64,000 bases of DNA from Poecilobothrus nobilitatus (lineage: Eukaryota; Arthropoda; Insecta; Diptera; Dolichopodidae). The position numbers were made by a program, and so were the translations under genes. The notes beneath the pieces are model-generated. The model was given only the letters and a program-made list of their open reading frames with translations. It was not told the DNA's origin and searched no databases. Location: assembly GCA_947095535.1 (NCBI GenBank), contig OX352772.1:319248018-319312017 (forward strand). The letters run 5' to 3'. Shown here piece by piece: positions 60,380-64,000 of this stretch. Position 1 is the first letter of the stretch. Each line of letters opens with the position of its first letter.

Positions 60380-62179
60380 ATTATAGTGAATAATTAATTT
60401 TCTTAAAATATTGCATAAAATTAGGCGTATCTTCTATAACATTTTAATAGTAAATATAAATTAAAATCGCTGTACTAAAATTTTGGATAGTTTTTTCAAA
60501 ATTTCCGATAAATACTACACAAAATATCATAAAATAAAATATCATAGAAAACCTATAATTAATATTTATCTTTATTAATTTATATTAGTTTTTATAAATA
60601 TATTTTTTTTTTTTTTTTACATAATATAAAACGCCTATTTTTTAAATAATTTATCAATTCCGCTTAATATTGTCACATACATTAAGTAGGTATTTAATAT
60701 ATGAAATATTTTTTTTTTTTTTTTAATTTTATTGTAATAATCAGGAAAAATAATCCCACATTTTCTATATAATTTATTTATTATTTATAATATTAATATT
60801 ATTATTTATAATAAACAAAAAAAATAAAAAATAATTATTTTACAATATTTGCAGTAGATGATTATTAAATATTATGTATAAAAAAAAAATAAAAACTAAA
60901 CATTTTGTTTTAATTTTTAAATATTAAATAAAATAATAAATGGATATATTGTAAAATATTATCTAAAAATTTAAACCACAAAATATGGGTAGATAGTTTT
61001 TTTTTTTTTTTTTTTTTCTTTTATTTTATTTGATATGGTTATATTATTTTATTGGTAAATATTTAAAAAAAAAAAGGAAAAATTTTCAAAATAAATTAAA
61101 TTAATTTGAAAATAATTTTTTATTTCATTTTTTTTTTTCCTTTTTTTTTACTCTTTTTATTCTTTGATAAAAATATTATTGTGATCTTATGATATTATAA
61201 AAACCTCGTTTTTAATGTTATCGTATATGAATTGTTATTTTATACATTTAAATTTTTAAAAGTTAATAATTGTATAGTGACTATATTACCTATACATAGT
61301 TAAATCTCTATAAAATCATAAATTATATATTAATGGTCAAGTGTTAGGCTATATACTAATAATAATAAATATTTTTATATGTTAAATCTCTTATATTAGA
61401 TTATCCTGAAGCCGAATTTTAAAATTTTTATTTATTTATTTTTTTTGAACGTAAGTTTGGCAAAATTTTCCATTTTAATTGTATGCCAAAAATTTGAAAG
61501 CCAACAAATAAAAAAAAAAATATATATATATATATTACGTATACATTATATTATGTATAATTATATTCATATATATAATATGTATATATGAATTTAAATT
61601 ACTAATTTAATTCATAGTTGAAAATATGGTTTATTAAAAATACCTCAAATAATAATATAAAATTGCAATAAAATATGTACTGAGGTTTGAAATTAAAATT
61701 GTTTTTGATTTAATTTAAATAATACACAAATATACGAGGAAAAATAATTTAATTTTAATATTTGTGCGATTTAAGTGCTTCTGATTTTATTCTTTTTATT
61801 TTGATACCTATGAGTCCCTTTAAGCATTTCTATTGTGTTTTACAGTTAACCAATTTTGTTTCGATATTATATAAAGATCTATAAAAATATTATTTTTTTT
61901 TTTTCACTATATTATTAAATTAAATAAAAGTAAAGTAAAGTTTAATAAGGAATTTTTGTAAGTGTATTCGAATTTGATAGATTTTAGTGTTGGTATTAAA
62001 ATGTCCAGTTAACTAAAGTAGGTACATATAGTATTGCAGATTTTCGAAATTTTTTAGATGGTAAATTTTATTTTACTAAGAGAAGTGAGGTATTTGCATA
62101 TTCCAAAAACACAAAGAATACTTGGTATAGTCAAATTAAATTTTTAATAATTAAACTTATCTGTCCATTTAGCCAATTA
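60380..62179. other. AT-rich stretch without recognisable gene
   Basis: The left ~200 bp may include further 5' copy A sequence, but no polymerase motif could be read. The rest is poly-A/T and TATA-type simple sequence (for example 61518-61585). Confidence 0.6.
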
Positions 62180-62400
62180 TAATGATATGAAATTCTTAAC
62201 TGCGGACGTAGTATATTGGCTATAGAGAGTACGAATACAAAATATAGGATACCAATGTGAAACTTTATTTTGTAGAACGAAACCATAAGGAAATAATGAA
62301 TACTCCTAATATTATTATTATTATTAGATATATTACGAACAGTGACAATATCATCTGTCAGTTACAGTAGCATAAGGCATATTTTTGCATGAGGTAATAA
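62180..62400 (-). pseudogene. Very doubtful LINE-2-like tail
   Basis: On the minus strand one frame reads FPYGFVLQNKVSHWYPIF, faintly reminiscent of SPYGNSFVVRKS...WNHL in the LINE-2 copies, preceded by an AAT-repeat expansion. The similarity is short and could be chance. Confidence 0.2.
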
Positions 62401-62524
62401 ACCCAAGCCAGCAGCTCTACTCTATATCAGCTGATTATTATTATTATATTATTAATATTATTTTACGATATGCATTATTACGATATAAAATGACTAATTA
62501 TTTTTTTTTATATATGACATAATT

Positions 62525-62587
62525 GGAATATGAACCAAAGATCTCTCAGTTATACAAGCTCCATTACTTAACCGTTACACTACGAAG
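62525..62587 (-). pseudogene. tRNA-like relic (tRNA pseudogene or SINE head)
   Basis: The minus strand reads TTCGTAGTGTAACGGTTAAG with an A-box-like TAGTGTAACGGTTAAG at 62567-62582. About 30 nt later comes GGTTCATATTCC (62525-62536), a decayed B box. The sequence between them contains AATGGAGCTTGTATAACTGA. The spacing fits a tRNA gene, but the 3' half and acceptor pairing are lost. It differs from the SINE family at 22213, so it is either a second SINE head or a tRNA pseudogene. Confidence 0.5.
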
Positions 62588-63149
62588 TTTAAAGTAATTG
62601 AAATTTTTGATCTAATTAAAATTTATAAGTATAGAAAATTCCACTGTTTAATCTGCCTCAAATTTAGATGAAAAATGTTTTTTGAAATTTAATTAAAATA
62701 TAGCTAGTAGTCAAATTGATTATTCAGTTACTATAATTACATCTAAAATACCACATAAAATATATGAACTTATAAAATGATATTTTTAACCTATGGTTTC
62801 CAAATTTTTAAATTCAAGTGGTTTTATATCGTAAAAAAAAATTTTCCTTTTTTTACAAAAAAAAATCCTTTCATTTACAATCTTATTATTACAAGGTTGT
62901 TATTAAAATTTAACTGATTAATTTTTATTTTTGTTGTCAGAAATTAAAGGAAACAAAAAAATAAAATGAAAATTTTCAATCACTTTTGAAATGTACTAAT
63001 GAAAAAAGAAAAGTTTGTTTTATAAAAAAAAAAAAAAAATCCTTTTCTCAAAAATTTAAATGGATTATGTCCAATTATACATACATAATTCAATATACAA
63101 CTGAATACAAGTAAATAATAAATATATATGTGTATATACGCAAATAATA

Positions 63150-63152
<3 letters not shown>

Positions 63153-63195
<43 letters not shown>
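63153..63195. repeat. (AT)n microsatellite
   Basis: About 21 uninterrupted AT dinucleotides in a broader TA-rich region (63110-63245). Confidence 0.95.
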
Positions 63196-63201
<6 letters not shown>

Positions 63202-63561
63202 TATGGGTAATGCATATATTATATATATAAATCTATAATAACTTCTTTCTTAATCCTTATTTATTTGTTCAAGATATATAGGAATGCACTTGTTTATTCT
63301 ATATATGTATATAATGTATCGGAATATATCGTGAGGCATTATTACTCATAATATTACCGTTTGTTTAATGTTAAAAATAAATCCTTTTTTGATATTTTTC
63401 AGTGAAGTGAACAATAACAGCTATCTTATTTATATAATACTTATACAATATATGTATGTATATATATACTATATATGTATTTCATAATTTAATTTTTTTC
63501 TACAATTACAAAACCTTTTTTTTTTTATTTTATTTGTTTTTTTGTTTTTAATCTGTATTCC

Positions 63562-63747
63562 ATGAATATTGAAATCGATTCCCGAATTCGTGTAGATTTT
63601 ATTGTGGTTTTGTTTTATTTTCAATATTATTTGTGGTTGCTACTGTTATTGTTAAAATTGGAAGAAAGGACATATGCATGCAGTGATCTTGTAATCGGAT
63701 ATGTATTTATGTTTTTACTTTTTCAATATATATATAGAAATGTTTAA
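63562..63747 (+). CDS. Possible first exon with signal peptide (weak)
   Basis: A 61-codon frame starts NIEIDSRIRVDFIVVLFYF and continues QYYLWLLLLLLKLEERTYAC. This is an n-region, a hydrophobic core and a polar end with TYA-C resembling a cleavage site. Codons such as CGA ATT CGT and GAA GAA AGG ACA are unlike the local background. GTAATC (about 63690) or GTATTT (about 63703) could be donors. The start context TTCCATG is weak and no second exon lies in the window (it ends 250 bp later). T-rich DNA easily encodes Leu/Phe runs, so a chance frame is quite possible. Confidence 0.25.
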   Translation: MNIEIDSRIRVDFIVVLFYFQYYLWLLLLLLKLEERTYACSDLVIGYVFMFLLFQYIYRNV

Positions 63748-64000
63748 GTACAATAATAATTAATATATATTCATATATAGGTATGATGTACTACTCGTAA
63801 TATTATATAATATAATCAATATAGAATGGATATCTGAATCAAATATTATAATACATATTCTTTTTAAATCCATATAAATATTGTTCAAGGGTGTAATAAA
63901 TTTTCTAAATTACGTTTATGACATTTTAAAAGAGATGTGATACTTTTCCATATACTTACTGAAGATTGAACGTTGAATAATTGAATTGAATTCAAATAAT

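Noticed and set aside
1..64000. CRISPR arrays, operons, bacterial promoters or prophage
   Set aside because: The direct repeats seen are transposon-derived or microsatellites. Spliceosomal signals and LINE/SINE content show an animal nuclear genome.

Overview
The window looks like nuclear DNA of an insect-like animal. It is extremely AT-rich (my impression is about four fifths A+T), full of poly-A/poly-T runs and short AT microsatellites. It has almost no conserved coding sequence and carries many decayed mobile elements. The evidence for an animal nuclear genome is: spliceosomal splice signals, non-LTR retrotransposons with target-site duplications (TSDs), a Tc1/Minos-like transposase relic with a short intron, tRNA-derived SINEs with A and B boxes, and TIR/MITE elements. 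The GGAC-rich ends of one repeat family resemble intergenic repeats I associate with flies (Diptera), but that is from memory. I do not name a species.

Layout. 1-845: decayed Tc1/Minos-like transposase. 2878-4042, 20439-21252 and 55138-56180: three copies of a dispersed repeat (called here the TATACCC family) with internal ~142-147 bp tandem units. 6010-6375, 8700-9110, 26376-26640 and 36900-37290: C-terminal scraps of one LINE family (LINE-2). 11726-13078 (minus): the best host-gene candidate, two exons with matching splice phase, the first encoding a hydrophobic signal/anchor segment. 14427-15604: a 5'-truncated LINE-1 insertion with a 15-bp TSD. 16846-17531, 39299-39433 and 42541-43039: non-autonomous inverted-repeat elements; the last has a perfect 9-bp direct repeat at its borders. 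22213-22400, 50745-50913 and 53637-53830: three copies of one tRNA-derived SINE. 55002-55136: an RTE-like LINE scrap cut off by a TATACCC repeat. 56872-60379: a nested pile in which an old LINE-1 copy (A) was hit by a short retroposon (13-bp TSD) and by a younger LINE-1 copy (B, 15-bp TSD) that still has a long open reverse-transcriptase frame.

The rest is AT-rich DNA in which I see no gene, best read as intergenic or large-intron sequence. A few short exon-like segments (24266, 43422, 50431, 52842, 63562) are listed at low confidence because they combine a good acceptor or start with coding-like residues. There are no operons and no bacterial or CRISPR features. I found no undescribed defence or metabolic system. 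The most interesting content is the tandem-bearing repeat family, the TIR elements, the SINE with its conserved hairpin, and the nested LINE chronology.
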